A DNA stretch of 64,000 bases from Azorinus chamasolen (Eukaryota > Mollusca > Bivalvia > Cardiida > Solecurtidae). The stretch spans positions 58,435,453 to 58,499,452 of the forward strand of contig OY755239.1 in NCBI GenBank assembly GCA_963576725.1. The letters run 5' to 3'. Below, in pieces: positions 21,891 to 33,420 of this stretch (the stretch's first letter is position 1; the number at the start of each line of letters is the position of its first letter). The notes beneath the pieces are model-generated. The model made no database searches. It was not told the DNA's origin and saw only the letters and a list, made by a program, of their open reading frames with translations. A program made the position numbers and the translations under genes.

Positions 21891-21982
21891 ATGTCACACA
21901 TTCAAATTGTTAAAAACACTACCATCCTTCTATTTCTATCTTTCCAGAGGGGATAAATGTTGCAAACAGAACTGCATCTTAA

Positions 21983-22224
21983 CCCTTCGCTTGCTATTCA
22001 CGTCAATATACCTACCTGTAAATAGTGAAGACCAAGATGAGACAGCTCCTGCAGGAGCTGTCTCATCAGGGTCTGCACTATTTACAAATTGATTGTGCAA
22101 CCAGTGCACTCCACAGCAGTGATTGCACAGCGAAATACTTGTACACAGTGAAAATATATGTAATTATACAACAGGGCATGGGTAAAGAAGGAAAAATGTA
22201 TTTTAAAATTCAGCAAGCGAAGGG
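21983..22224. mobile_element. Family C MITE
   Basis: TTAA precedes it at 21979-21982. The right flank is TTTAAA. The ends are CCCTTCGCTTGCTATTCACG and AGCAAGCGAAGGG. The apex ACAGCTCCTGCAGGAGCTGT is intact. Confidence 0.92.
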
Positions 22225-22827
22225 TTTAAAACCTAAAACCTTTACCATACATGAACAGACACGGTAGAATGAATATAGAGTGTGTCAGAAGCAATGGTGG
22301 CATTTGATGCACATTTGGGTAGTTCGAACAAAATATACATCTGACTGCATTTAAGTACACAGATAACAATAATAAAAACATCACAGCAGTCAGCGTAATT
22401 CCGTAAAACGAATTATATTCCACCCAATTGAAGATTCAATCAATCTTTTCCCATCCTTGCAAATGAAGCACATGTTATTAGATTGCGTATCAAGCTATCA
22501 CAGACACTAGATGTCTTTATTAGGCTTTATGATGGTTAAACGAATTCTTGGTTATATCGACAGCTAACATGGCGCCTGGGTTATGGCAATTTCATGCATG
22601 AAAAAGATACCGGCAGATAGATAGACAAAATAAGTTTGAAGACTGCATAAAAAGGTCTTTTAGTTGATCGAATTTATGAAGACATCTACCAAATGGAAGT
22701 TTTTTGTGCATTTTAGCATGAATCTGATGGGCTAACAGACCACGAGGGACTCTAAATGCGACTGAACCTCAGAATTTGTATATCTTAAGTAATAAGACGA
22801 ATTATGCAAATATGCATTTCTATTTAA

Positions 22828-23028
22828 TGCATTTCTCCTTACATATGCATTTCGGTGCATTTGCAATCAGAGTGGACCTAGATCAGACGGCTCCAATTCG
22901 GTCTGCTCTGTTTGCTTATAATAATAGATCCGATTCTACAGTTTCTGCTTTAGCAAACAAATCGTATGTTAATTTCCCAGTTTAGAAATGAATCATAATA
23001 TCATCATCTTGTATATGAATGTGCATGT
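22828..23028. mobile_element. Family B MITE (inverse), apex deleted, 3' end cut
   Basis: TTAA lies at 22824-22827. CAGACGGCTCCAATTCGGTC shows the apex collapsed. ATATCATCATCTTGTATATG is the far flank, which runs into the family R repeat. Confidence 0.65.
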
Positions 23029-23029
23029 A

Positions 23030-23500
23030 TGAGTCATGCAGGAAACACCGCATACAAACCACACAACCGCCCAAACAGCACCACGACTACAAATAGCAAA
23101 TGTACATATATATATATATATAAGATACATAATGACGCACAGACATAACAAACAAGCAATAGGGGAAGATGGAAGTACCGCCTTGGAACGGTCAGTGACA
23201 AATGCCACTTAGGGGTTAAACCGGTTTCGGGGCGCCCAACCTCACACTTATTCAATCCCCACCATAAACGACAAACAGTGTAAATAAACGTATCCCCTCT
23301 CCGACTAACTACAACAACCGCGATGGCAAATACAGTAGTAAAGTGCATGTAAAACGAACACATTTAAGTGAAACAAACTGTATCCACCTAACGCTAGTAC
23401 AAATATCCGGTGTCCTCCTTCCGTTTCCGGATTTAAGAGGTCGTCTTCATAGAGTTCATGAAGTAAAGCGTTAAAACTGGAGTCTTTCTCATGGCAATCA
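23030..23500 (-). repeat. Family R retroelement 3' region, minus strand
   Basis: Read on the minus strand it begins near CTTAAATCCGGAAACGGAAG, continues through TACATGCACTTTACTACTG and GTCGGAGAGGGGATACG, then CTGACCGTTCCAAGGCGGTA, and ends with GTTTCCTGCATGACTCATAC. It aligns with the 25-26 kb and 53 kb copies, but about 60 bp of the hydrophobic segment is missing. Confidence 0.65.
23105..23122. repeat. (TA)n microsatellite
   Basis: A short ATATATATATATATATA run inside the family R copy, where other copies have CTATCAAAAACATAAAG. Confidence 0.8.
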
Positions 23501-23659
23501 AACGCTGCCAACTATTCCTTTAACTCTATGTAGCATTTTATAGTATAACTGACAAATTAAACAATAACTTACCTAGTAAGTTCAATGGTTGATGTTGATA
23601 ACCTCGAAAGCAAAAACAGCAATACAAAAAGAGAATATTTCAATTGACGTTTACCAAGC

Positions 23660-23870
23660 ATCACATGAGCGAGCGAACGCGATCACGTGACCATTACCAA
23701 CCAACGAACCACGGAGCCTGTCAAATGAATGGGAGAGAACAACCAGGATGGGCATGTGATTCATTGTAGACAGAGGCTACGAGCAGAATTAATATAAAAC
23801 ATCGAATTCTGGTACGTTCTCGTTTGTTTTATCAATTCTGCTACCCTTGACTACCAATAAGAATCCCATG
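23660..23870. repeat. Inverted-repeat block, partner at 27.3 kb
   Basis: GAGCGAACGCGATCACGTG recurs inverted at 27293-27312. An internal inverted repeat (GAGCAGAATTAATATAAAAC versus GTTTTATCAATTCTGCTACC) spans 23778-23848. Together these look like termini of a larger unidentified element. Confidence 0.45.
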
Positions 23871-24139
23871 AGTCCGTGGGTTGTGTATATATGATAGAAC
23901 TATATTAAACCAACTCATTCAAGATGTGAAATAAAATTGACAAGCAGTGGACTATATCATGTATATCTAAGAACTATTCTAGTACAGTAACTAACAGGCA
24001 TTTACTGGTTCTACCTGAATGTTCTTCTGTGCACGAAGGAATGCAATTTATTCCATGCACAGAAGAATCTCTGGGTTTTCCTCCATCTGTAATTAGCTGG
24101 ACATCGTGACATGACTGACATACACTTAAAACAACGTAA

Positions 24140-24345
24140 AAGTACAAATATGAGTCATGCAGGAAATACCACATACAGAACAAACAGCCGCCCGAACAGC
24201 AACACAAGAAAAGCAGCAAATGTACATAACTATCAAAAACATAAAGAGACGCACATAGACAAAACAAACATACAATGGGGGCAAAAGTTAGAACACCTAA
24301 TTGCGGACAAATCACACATGCTTCCGTAGGTGGGCAGGATCCCAT
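24140..24345 (-). repeat. Family R 3' tail, minus strand
   Basis: GAGTCATGCAGGAAATACCA, ACAAACAGCCGCCCGAACAG and AACATAAAGAGACGCACATA match the other R copies. It lies directly downstream (minus sense) of a reverse-transcriptase scrap. Confidence 0.6.
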
Positions 24346-24358
24346 CGCACCCCAAACA

Positions 24359-24484
24359 GAAGGGTATACTATAGTATTCATCTTTAAAATCAAATTTCGT
24401 GAAATGACAATTTCTTTTTACTAACTGAAGAGCTGATTTTAAAGTTTCCATCTTAAAACGTTTCTTTGCTCTATGTTCACTCAA
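24359..24484 (-). pseudogene. DIRS-type reverse transcriptase fragment
   Basis: About 42 minus-strand codons read F-K-M-E-T-L-K-S-A-L then F-D-F-K-D-E-Y-Y-S-I-P. This matches the RT block of DIRS-like and related elements that is usually L-K-D-A-Y-Y-S-I-P and contains a catalytic Asp of motif A. The frame then runs into the family R tail, so the rest of the RT is gone. Upstream minus-strand sequence to about 24880 shows a longer open stretch that could be the preceding part of the same ORF, but I do not recognise it. Confidence 0.62.
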
Positions 24485-25027
24485 GTTTTTCTAATTGAGA
24501 ATAAGTGTATAGCTTCAATCCTGTTTTGGCCTAATACTTATATTTGAAATAATTTCGCATGGTTTTGTCTCTTCTGTAACCTTTTTCTGTATCCATTATT
24601 TATAATGTCCAAATCATATTTGTCACTTATTAATGTCTCCAAGTCATGGTAGGAATGGCTCACTGACCCAGCAACAAAATAAGTTTTAGGTATTGAAATG
24701 TCATATAAGCCCTGCTCGTACTTACATTTACTTCTTCCTGTGGCTCTGTCCCTTTCCGCTCGCTAAACGTTTTTGTTACATCCACGGCTGAACTCGTAGT
24801 TGCAGTGCCTGATGTCTGAACAAAGCCGGGATGAGCCTCTACCGATCCAGAATGGAAATTTATTATATCGTTTCCATTGGTTGCCCTACCTAAGGCTGGT
24901 TGTTTTGTTCCGTATTCGATATGTTGCTGCTCAGTTTTCTGCTTTCACATACGTCCATTGGGTTTTCCCCAGATTGGCTTCATTTCCGGGCAGATGTGTT
25001 GGGGAGATACATTTACTCGTCGGTTGA

Positions 25028-25798
25028 ACAATGAACAGCAAATGTACATGCATATCAAAAGACAAAACAAAACGCACAGAAACATAACAAACAACAATAT
25101 ATGGGAAGATGGAAGTATCGCCTTGGAACGGTCAGTGACAAGTGCCACCGGAGCTTTAAGCCGGTTTAGGGTCACCCAACCTCACACCTCTCGACTCCCA
25201 CCCTGAGAGAATGTAAATAAACGTATCTCCTTTCCGATTAACCTATAGCAATCGCGATGGCAAATACAGTGATAAATTGCATGTAACAATAAAACATATT
25301 TAATTGAAACAAAGAGGATCCAAATATCGTTGTTATAATAAATGATTGAACTGCAAACAAAGTAATTCTAGGAAATTAACAATGGGCACGTCAAAGCGAG
25401 ATAGTACAAAGACCCGACGCCTTCCTTCCGTTTCTAGATTTTAGACGGCATCTCCGTAGAGTACTAAGCCGTTCCTGAAGGCGTACATGAAAAACTGGCA
25501 GTGTGATTGCCAACTGTAAATCAGACATGCAGTATGTTGTAGTACTATAGGATCATATCCCTTTTTAGTGATTTTTTGACATATCTGACGAACACAGTAA
25601 GCAAATATGTGTGTCCGATACTCTTACGAAGTTTGCAAATTTCATCACCGCAAAATTCCGGATGTGAAATGCCGTGTCGTGGGAGCGCCTTACGGTTGCA
25701 CTTATACTTGCCAATCAGTGAGAGATTGATTTCGATGGTAAAGTTTAGGGAAATGTTTTTCTTAGTTTATGATACCTATATCCGTACTTAAAAGTAAA
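25028..25798 (-). pseudogene. Retroelement ORF fossil, copy 2 (RT-associated C-terminal part)
   Basis: On the minus strand it begins with Y-R-Y-H-K-L-R-K-T-F and continues through the G-Y-D-P-I-V-L-Q-H-T-A region, with several stops and frameshifts, to the family R tail (CTGACCGTTCCAAGGCGATA and GTCTTTTGATATGC). It aligns block for block with the next unit, 25799-26590. The K-L-R-K-T-F block is one I recall following the RT domain in a widespread metazoan retroelement ORF; that assignment is from memory. Confidence 0.6.
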
Positions 25799-27060
25799 CA
25801 CGGGAATACCACGTACAAAACACGACACACAGCCGACCGAACGACACCACGACAAAAAAGAACGGCTAATGTACCTCATTTATCAAAACAAACAAAGGGA
25901 CGAACAAAGACAACACAACCAAACAATAGGGGGACGATGGAAGTACCGTTTTGAAACGGTCAGTGGGGTTTAGTCCTATTTAGGGGCGCAAAACCTCACA
26001 CGTATTCCATCTCCACTCTAAAGGACAAACAGTGTAAATAAACATATCCCCTCTCCGATTAATCTACAACAACTGCGATGGCAAATACAGTGGTAAAATG
26101 CATGTAAAACGAAAATATATCTATGTGAAACAAACTGGACCCACCTATCGCTAGTGTCCCTAATGATTGAGCTGCAAACATAGCAACAGTAGAAAGGTAA
26201 TAAAGGATACAACAAAAACTAGTACAGAGATCCGACATCTTCCTTCCGTTTCCGGATTTTAGAGGGGTCTTCATAGAGTACTAAACCTTCCTGTCGGCGT
26301 ACATGAAAAGAAGGCAGTGTGATTGCCATCCAAAAATGCAGTATGCTGTAGTACTATAGGATCATATCCCCTTTTGTTTTTCTGTTTTTGTTTTAAAAAT
26401 TGACGAACAAAGTGAGGAAATGGGTATGTCCCATAATTGTACGTAATTTGTAAGTAACTTCACCATAAAATTCATGATGTGAAATGCTCTGTCGTAGGAG
26501 CGCCTTACGATTACACAATAAGCGAGACATTATGATATGGTATAATTTAGAGAATGTTTTTCTCAGTTTATGATATCTATATTCTTGCTTAAGCAGCTTT
26601 TCAGTTAAAATGAGAGTTTCACTGTTAAAATCGTCAACAAGAGAACAAGCTCTAGCGAAACCGATAAGTTGAGATACGTAAACCCCTTTAGATGGAGCAC
26701 GGGAACATCTCCGTCAAGATAAGGGACATTAACTATATTAAAATCAAAATCGCGTGTTTTGTCATAATTCTTATAAGAAATAATTATATTATCAATGTTA
26801 CGTTCAAGATCAAGAAATGAAACATGTCGGGAGGTTTAGCTTTATTCAATTTGAGTTATTTTGGGTAAATTTATAGGAATTATAACATTAAAAACAGGGT
26901 AATCTATGTTGCAAATAGCATCCAAATATCGAGAAGATCCATTGAAGGCTTTTATGACATCTGATTTAAAACGAGATTTCGCTGTTAAATGCGTCAACAG
27001 AAGAACGCACACTAGCGAAACGAATACGTTGAGATATATAAACCCCGTAAGCTTGAACTT
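25799..27060 (-). pseudogene. Retroelement ORF fossil, copy 1 (RT end plus C-terminal part)
   Basis: Minus-strand reading in order: S-S-R-Y-L-D-A-I-C-N-I-D (about 26950-26910), S-F-L-D-L-E-like sequence (about 26815), G-V-Y-V-S-Q-L-I-G-F-A-R-A-C-S (about 26685), Y-R-Y-H-K-L-R-K-T-F-S-K, then H-E-F-Y-G-E-V-T-Y-K-L-R (about 26460), and a hydrophobic segment at 26200-26060. Frames change several times. A second GVYISQ-like block at about 27040 shows a partial duplication upstream. The RT family assignment comes from remembered motifs, not a search. Confidence 0.65.
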
Positions 27061-27289
27061 TCCGCAATTGCAAACTATCTGCAAACTAATCGACCACTAT
27101 CTGTCTGAATCAAGTGTTGAAACAACACTCAGTCTGATTATGATCTAGTATTGCAAAACAATATTGCAGGTTAATCCACATCAAGATAATTTCTAAACTG
27201 AAACGTTTTTATTAAACTAAAATTTAGATATATTTTCTCGTAAAATCCACAAGTGATCACTTCAGAAAAAGCGTCGTTCTAAGGGTACT

Positions 27290-27365
27290 GGACACGTGAT
27301 CGCGTTCGCTCACTCATGGAATTGGTAGACAGGGATAGCAGAATGCTGTATTTTGGTAGTACGTT
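27290..27365. repeat. Inverted partner of the 23.66 kb block
   Basis: CACGTGATCGCGTTCGCTCA is followed by GGTAGACAGGGATAGCAGAA, matching the 23660-23815 block partly inverted and partly direct. Confidence 0.45.
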
Positions 27366-28620
27366 TTTTTACCATATAATACCTTAAGGCCTTAAGATAA
27401 ATTTAGTCAAAGTGTGTCATCGGAGAGTTCCAAGTGTTTAACATCTAATAAATCAATATAAACAATGCAGTTGAATGAACAAATATTAGTAGAGAATATT
27501 ATATTTAAGTGCTTAAATAACTTCAGCAGAATATTAGAACAGTTTTAGGAAAACTTTCGACATTCCGATTGTAATCATAGCCAGGTTTGTTACATAACTT
27601 CGGTAAAATGAAAAATCTAGATAAATAAATATCAATTACAACCATTTTTTTAAACTAAATCGTAGACAAGGAGCTATAAGTTTAGATAAACAATAAAGTT
27701 CCAGATTGGACGCCTTGTTCAAAGTCTGGTCTGGGACTGCGGTGTTGTCGTGGTGCATCTTGAGCTTACAAAAAAGTCAACATATCATTTTCATTCTAGT
27801 ATTATCTGTTGGTAGCTTCCACCGCAGTTGACTATCTTCCGAAAAAGTTGGGTTGCCATGGCCAGGATCAACTTATTGTCAATATATACTTATGTGTTTA
27901 CTAGATCAGAGTCCCTGTTTTGAGGATGCAATGCTGATGTCCTTGATATGTATTACTCCGTTGTTATCCTCTCCATTTCGTCAGTTAATCGCAAACAATG
28001 GCTCGATTATATCTGGCTGTGTTGTCAATGATGCACGTTAATTGTAAATGTTGCATGTGTAGCTAATTCATCATCACCAGTTCAATGTTGGATCAGTCTA
28101 GACAATGAACGAGTCGAGGATATATCAACAGATTGATGTACGAGTGGATATGAAATGTTAATAGTTAAGAGCATCTGACATTTGAAACACATTATTGGAA
28201 TAGTTTGTTCTTAAATAACACCAAACACATGATACGAGATTACACAGAAACCACGAACAGTTCTATAGTTTGGTTTTCTATGCTAGACGAACGGGAAAAT
28301 GAATGTTGATATTGCCGCATTCTACTGCATTTGTTAAATCTGTACAATATGCTTATCATCATGCGATGCTAATAATATTATTAATAAACAACGGGTATGA
28401 TCATAAAAAGACGTATGCACTTACAGAGACAGAGTATATACGCGTCGTCTCACGTGTCACATTGCGTGTTGGCCTCATAAGATAAAGCGGAACGGTTTAT
28501 TTGACGGAACTAAAAGGAGTATGTCTACAAACTTACAGTCATGTTCAGTGTGCGATGAGAAACATTGATGACAAAATATTATCTTGTGAAGCGGTGTATG
28601 TACAACACGAAATCCGATGC
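27366..28620. other. No gene seen
   Basis: Unremarkable AT-rich DNA. The short open frames (62 codons at 27853, 60 at 28303) have no recognisable content. Confidence 0.4.
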
Positions 28621-28621
28621 T

Positions 28622-28745
28622 GGATTCATTATGGCAACTTAATGCAGAGTGAAAGGCATGCAATAAGCTCCCCTATGATCTGTTTGCATGCCTTACATCC
28701 TGCATTAAGCAGCCACCTGCATAAAGGTATATAAATTATCCTCAT
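28622..28745. mobile_element. Family A MITE, inner part only
   Basis: GGCAACTTAATGCAGAGTGA pairs with TCCTGCATTAAGCAGCCACC. The apex is decayed and both TA-CAGT ends are absent. Confidence 0.65.
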
Positions 28746-29252
28746 AAGCGTTTTAAACGCTTGTATCTAACATATTTAGGTTCAGTTACGAACCACTTTA
28801 TTAATAAACAATCCTCAAAACAAATGAGCTACTCACACTTGACCTTTCTCCTAGAAATTATTTTATTATGTCTGGTTTACAGAAATATATTGTTGAGTTA
28901 TAATAAAACTTAGTATTCCTGACATATTTACGCTGGGTTGACGTACTCTCTATGTCCTCGGGGATACGCACAGGATATTATGTATCATACTAATCGACAT
29001 GTCGATAGGTAATGAAAATAAACTCATTTCCAAACTCCCTGTGAGTATATTTTTTATACATAGAAGCATATATTCGAATGTATGACACATCTTTTCTTGC
29101 ATTAATCATTTATCATATTCCGTGATGGACACCAACATGTGTCTATCAGAAAAAGTGATATCACAATGCTTTACATGCTGCAAATGGAAGGGCTATTACG
29201 GCGTCAATAGTCATAAATTGCTATTTTGACATTGCAAATAATTACCTGTGTC

Positions 29253-29449
29253 AGAGGTAACGATAAGATGAGTAAATTAAAACATTTTCAAAAATAAGAT
29301 CTTGTAAATTATTTCTCTACCGAACCCTATGTTATGACCACTCTTTAGAATCGTCCCTTCGAGACGATTCTAAAGAGTGGCCACAACATAGGGTTTGGTA
29401 GAGAAATGACGATTTTGGTATTTGAGTACACGCCTTTATCTGTAGCTCT
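29253..29449. mobile_element. Family H element, best copy
   Basis: The ends are AGAGGTAACGATAAGATGAG and CTTTATCTGTAGCTCT. The centre is a long hairpin, GACCACTCTTTAGAATCGTC against GACGATTCTAAAGAGTGGCC, extended by ACCGAACCCTATGTTATG against CACAACATAGGGTTTGGT. The terminal repeats are short and imperfect and the target duplication is unclear. Confidence 0.7.
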
Positions 29450-29697
29450 GTTTGTATGGTTAAAAATAGTTATAAATTTCTAATTTGACATAACAAATTG
29501 TTATCGGTAAGTTGGAATTAAACCATTGTCGTAATCATTTTGGTCATTTTTTTTTCATTTGAACATTCAATAATTTACAAAACTAATAATTCGAGGTACA
29601 TTAGCATTTACGAATGGCATCACATTATATTTGTAATTATACAATTAACCTGTCAGTACTTTCTATGCTTGTCTGTAATGTTACTTCAAACCAAATT

Positions 29698-29900
29698 CAG
29701 TAACATCCCGATGATTCGAACACTCAAATGCGTATCATTCTCGACCTTTATGACAGGAGGCAGCTTAATACAAGGAGAAAGCCATGCATAACGCTCCTCT
29801 GGGAGCTTTCTGCACGACTTCCATCTTGCATTAAGCAGACACCTGCCTTAATGGATCTAAATTCTTCTATATTAAACTTTCGAATTATCGATATTTACTG
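29698..29900. mobile_element. Family A MITE, ATTCGAAC subtype
   Basis: The left end is CAGTAACATCCCGATGATTC and the right end CGAATTATCGATATTTACTG-TA. The apex is AACGCTCCTCTGGGAGCTTT. Confidence 0.8.
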
Positions 29901-30249
29901 TACATATCCTTAAGTTCTAAAAGAGCAGAAACCCACCATTTCTCTGTGCTACTTTTTGCAATCACAATAACCGTAATCAAATCACTGAATCAAATCGACT
30001 AAACAGACGACTGAAACGTGAAATGCTGAATACACTAAACTATCAGAGGATGTCAGCAAATAGATATGTCTTCATTATTACATTATACTTCCTGCTTATT
30101 TAATCAGTTGCCTGCTGACTGTTCATGTTATTAATGACCTCCCGATTTTTTATCTATCACAAATGATACACAAACATTAAATATCAGCTGTGCAATTAAC
30201 CTGTAGACCTATTCACCCATAGTGACATCTCAAACTGTATCCTGCTTAA

Positions 30250-30435
30250 CCTTTAGCCTGCTGAGTCAATTCGTCTTACACAATTTATTTCGTCCACTAT
30301 TTCTTTTCAAAATTCAAGTTATAGTCAATCTGTCTATCAACATGCAAACACGGTCCAACCACGGTATTAAATAGTTTGGGTCCTGATGATACGCCTAATT
30401 AGACACTCATATATCCACAACAGTTTTAAGGTTTA
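30250..30435. mobile_element. Family G MITE, decayed
   Basis: TTAA at 30246-30249 is followed by CCTTTAGCCTGCTGAGTCAA. The centre has GGTCCTGATGATACGCC and a degraded partner arm. Confidence 0.55.
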
Positions 30436-30574
30436 AGTTCGAAGTTAGATCAAATAAGTACAACATTGAACCTCAGTCTGAAGTTAACAAAGCTGAGTCT
30501 TGGTCTTAGTTTGAGTTCATTTGAAAGTATCTTAATGGTCAGATTTCGCGAGCTTGCTTAAATTATAGTACAAA

Positions 30575-30710
30575 TACGTGTCATTCAGGAAACACCACAT
30601 ACAGAACAAACAGCCACCCGAACAGCAACACATCAAATGTACATAACTACCAAAACATAAAGAGACGCCCAAAGACATAACAAACAAACTATAGGGGGAA
30701 TTATGTCAAG
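30575..30710 (-). repeat. Family R 3' tail, minus strand
   Basis: CATTCAGGAAACACCACATA, ACAAACAGCCACCCGAACAG and TATAGGGGGAA match the distal tail of the R copies; the body is missing. Confidence 0.6.
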
Positions 30711-31146
30711 TTAAATGCTTGCGAATTAACTGAGACTAGCGCAAAAACTTTTATAACCTGGGTTCCAGGCCTACCTTAATTTATCATATCACATGTTCGA
30801 TTTTGACTATATGTATTACATACGTATATCATTATTCAAATACAGTAGCAAACTATTACGTGGCAAACACATCACGGAGTCAATATTCAAGTTATGCTTA
30901 TTTTACAGGCACATTTTAAAACCCCGACGAAGACACTGTTGCAGAAATATCAGAATTTACAGATCCCATTTATGATTCTAGGGATAGTTTTAACAAATTA
31001 TGTTTGATCTTCATACTTGAGTATCGCTAGCTTTTTCCAAACGAAAACTATATTCAAAACACTGGTATTACAAATGGTCCATGTCATATGAAAATACTGG
31101 TACATGTATTACAAATAGTCCATGCCATATGATTGTAAAAACTATA
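30711..31146. other. No feature seen
   Basis: Contains only a short local duplication (ATGAAAATACTGGTACATG and neighbouring GTCCATG motifs at 31075-31130). Confidence 0.4.
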
Positions 31147-31350
31147 CCGTAAAACCCCTCTAAACCGGACGTTTAAGTAAGTATAAATATCGGTCTTGGA
31201 GACAGGTGGCAGCTTAATGCAGGGTGAATGTCATACAGAAAGTTCCTCTAGGAGTTTTCAGCATCTCTTTCACCCTGTATTAAGCCGTCACCTGTCTAAA
31301 AGTATCTAAATTCGTGTCTGCTAGAATTCCGATTTAGAGAGATTCTACTG
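31147..31350. mobile_element. Family A MITE, CCGG subtype
   Basis: TA-CCGTAAAACCCCTCTAAACC and GAGAGATTCTACTG-TA. The apex is AAAGTTCCTCTAGGAGTTTT. The 113-codon minus-strand frame that overlaps its right end is unrecognised. Confidence 0.87.
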
Positions 31351-31779
31351 TATTTTACAAACCCATTTCTCTGTATATAAGTAAACAGTTGCACTGGTGA
31401 TATATCGGGTATGTTTAAATCTGGTTTAGTGCAGACATCACGGCAACACTTTGGCATTAGACAAATATTTTCTTTCTCGGCATAAATTTCTACATGATGC
31501 ATATAGTCTGATATTATCAGTGAGTTTGATTTGAAAACCAATACACAGAAGATACCTAATCGTTCCTGGTCTACAACAGTGTATTTACGCAACGGTACTG
31601 TGTTATTTAAGCAGTTCATTAACCACCCGTTCAGCAAATGTGTGTTATAAACAACGCTGGTGTAACTTTGCGCTGTATAATATATGTAATTGATAACAGT
31701 GGTATATTGTTATTCGTAAATATACCATCTTAACACTAGATTCTTATATGGTGAACAATGGTGCTCCATTTCGATTGTA

Positions 31780-31983
31780 CAGTAAAACCTCGATCATTCG
31801 AACACTAAAATACATATTATTATCGATCTTAAAGACAGATGGCAGCTTAATTCGTGGTGAACGTCATGCAGAAAGCTCTTCTAGGAGCTTTCTGCATGAC
31901 TTTCACCATACATTAAGTATCCACCTGCCTAAAGGGGTCTAAATTCCTCAATGCATAAAATTCGAACAATCGAGATTTTACTG
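31780..31983. mobile_element. Family A MITE, ATTCGAAC subtype
   Basis: TA-CAGTAAAACCTCGATCATTC and CAATCGAGATTTTACTG-TA. The apex is AAAGCTCTTCTAGGAGCTTT. The inner arm GGCAGCTTAATTCGTGGTGA differs from the usual. Confidence 0.88.
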
Positions 31984-32194
31984 TATTTGCATTTCTATGA
32001 GTGTAGGTTTAGTGATCAATTGTATATTAACAGGATATTTGCTTACCTACTATAATTATAGTCCTTATTTTTGCATTGCAGTATGCTCAAGTAAAAGTTT
32101 ACGTGTAATGATACGATATAAGAATATATGTCTAGGTGTATCATCATGATTATAATTTTAAAGTTACTAACAATATCTCCAAGGAGGTGTTTAA

Positions 32195-32430
32195 CCGTCT
32201 TCAGAAAAAAATACGTAAGAACTAAATTAAATAACATAATGAATATCAATTAAACGTTATTAGCCAATGGACACATGGATTATTGACAATGGCAGAAACA
32301 GTAGAATCATATCTACATTGTATCATAAGCAAACACAGCAGAATCTGTCCAGCCGACTCCTATAAGAGCCGCTGATATGGGTCTATTCTGTTTGCAATGG
32401 CATAGAAAGGCATTTTTATAATATAAAGAG
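32195..32430. mobile_element. Family B MITE
   Basis: TTAA lies at 32191-32194 and 32431-32434. The body is standard from CAATGGCAGAAACAGTAGAA on. The apex CGACTCCTATAAGAGCCG is decayed. Confidence 0.78.
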
Positions 32431-32475
32431 TTAATTAGCAAACGTTTACTACGTATACTATAACCGATACATTAA

Positions 32476-32717
32476 CCCTTCGCTTGCTATTCACGTCAAT
32501 ATACCTACCTGTAAATAGTGAAGACCCAGATGAGACAGCTCCTGCAGCAACTGTCTCATCAGGGTCTGCACTATTTACAAATTGATTGTGCAACCAGTGT
32601 ACTCCACAGCAGCGATTGCACAGCGACATACTTGTACACAGTGAAGATATATGTAATTATACAACAGGGCATGGGCAAAGAAGGAGAAATGTATTTTAAA
32701 ATTCAGCAAGCGAAGGG
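32476..32717. mobile_element. Family C MITE
   Basis: TTAA lies at 32472-32475 and 32718-32721. The apex has one broken pair (CTCCTGCAGCAACTG). The end lies about 45 bp from the preceding family B copy. Confidence 0.92.
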
Positions 32718-32721
32718 TTAA

Positions 32722-33188
32722 TGTTCGGCCATATCATTTGCAACTGTAGCACCCGTTGTATAAGTCAACATTGCACTGTTTATGCATGCGTGTGTGCGTG
32801 AGTGTGTTTACGTTTGTGAGGTTTAACGTCCCACCAACTGTATTGCAATTATATGGAGTCGATTTTGATTGTCTATCTGTGACAGATGTAGTACTGCCAC
32901 ACTGTGCTAGCATATTACTAAAATGATTCCAATTTTAAATTTATACCAGGCCGACCAGGTATAGTGAGGAGCATTAAATGCCGACGCAACCATCTAGAGT
33001 TTGTCGCACATTGATGTCACATTGGTACTTTATTATTTGGCCTGGATATGTTGACCGTTTCCTATCGATCACGCGTTCGAGAAACTGTATTAGCCAGGTG
33101 ACAACTACCGGTAGTTTGGCTATTGATCAGATACTGAGTTATACGAGGTATTATCTGGATCCTAGCTATTTGCAAATGCGACTTTTGT
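32722..33188. other. No gene seen
   Basis: No repeat family recognised. The 82-codon frame at 32978 has no recognisable content. Confidence 0.4.
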
Positions 33189-33192
33189 TTAA

Positions 33193-33416
33193 CCCTTTCC
33201 CTGATGAATATTCATGTAGGACATAATGCGTCATGACTATTAATAAGATTATGTTTTATAATGGCATATGAGAACAGGACATTTTGGCTCAGGCAGAAGC
33301 TGTAGAATCAGATCTATATTACATCATCAGCAAACAGAGCAGACCCTGATCAGACGGCTCCTATAGGTCTACTCTGTTTGCAGATGAGTCGAAATGCGCT
33401 AACATAAGGGAAAGGG
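33193..33416. mobile_element. Family B MITE
   Basis: TTAA lies at 33189-33192 and 33417-33420. The ends are CCCTTTCCCTGATGAATATT and AAGGGAAAGGG. The distal half of the apex is deleted after CTCCTATAGG. Confidence 0.9.
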
Positions 33417-33420
33417 TTAA

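Noticed and set aside
22993..23363. Minus-strand open frames with membrane-like stretches
   Set aside because: These are repeat-derived: the same frames recur in the R copies at 24.2, 26.1 and 53.0 kb, with different stops and frameshifts.
31296..31637. 113-codon minus-strand open frame as a host gene
   Set aside because: Its end overlaps a family A element and the remainder matches no domain that I recognise; without splice sites or neighbours it is not supported.
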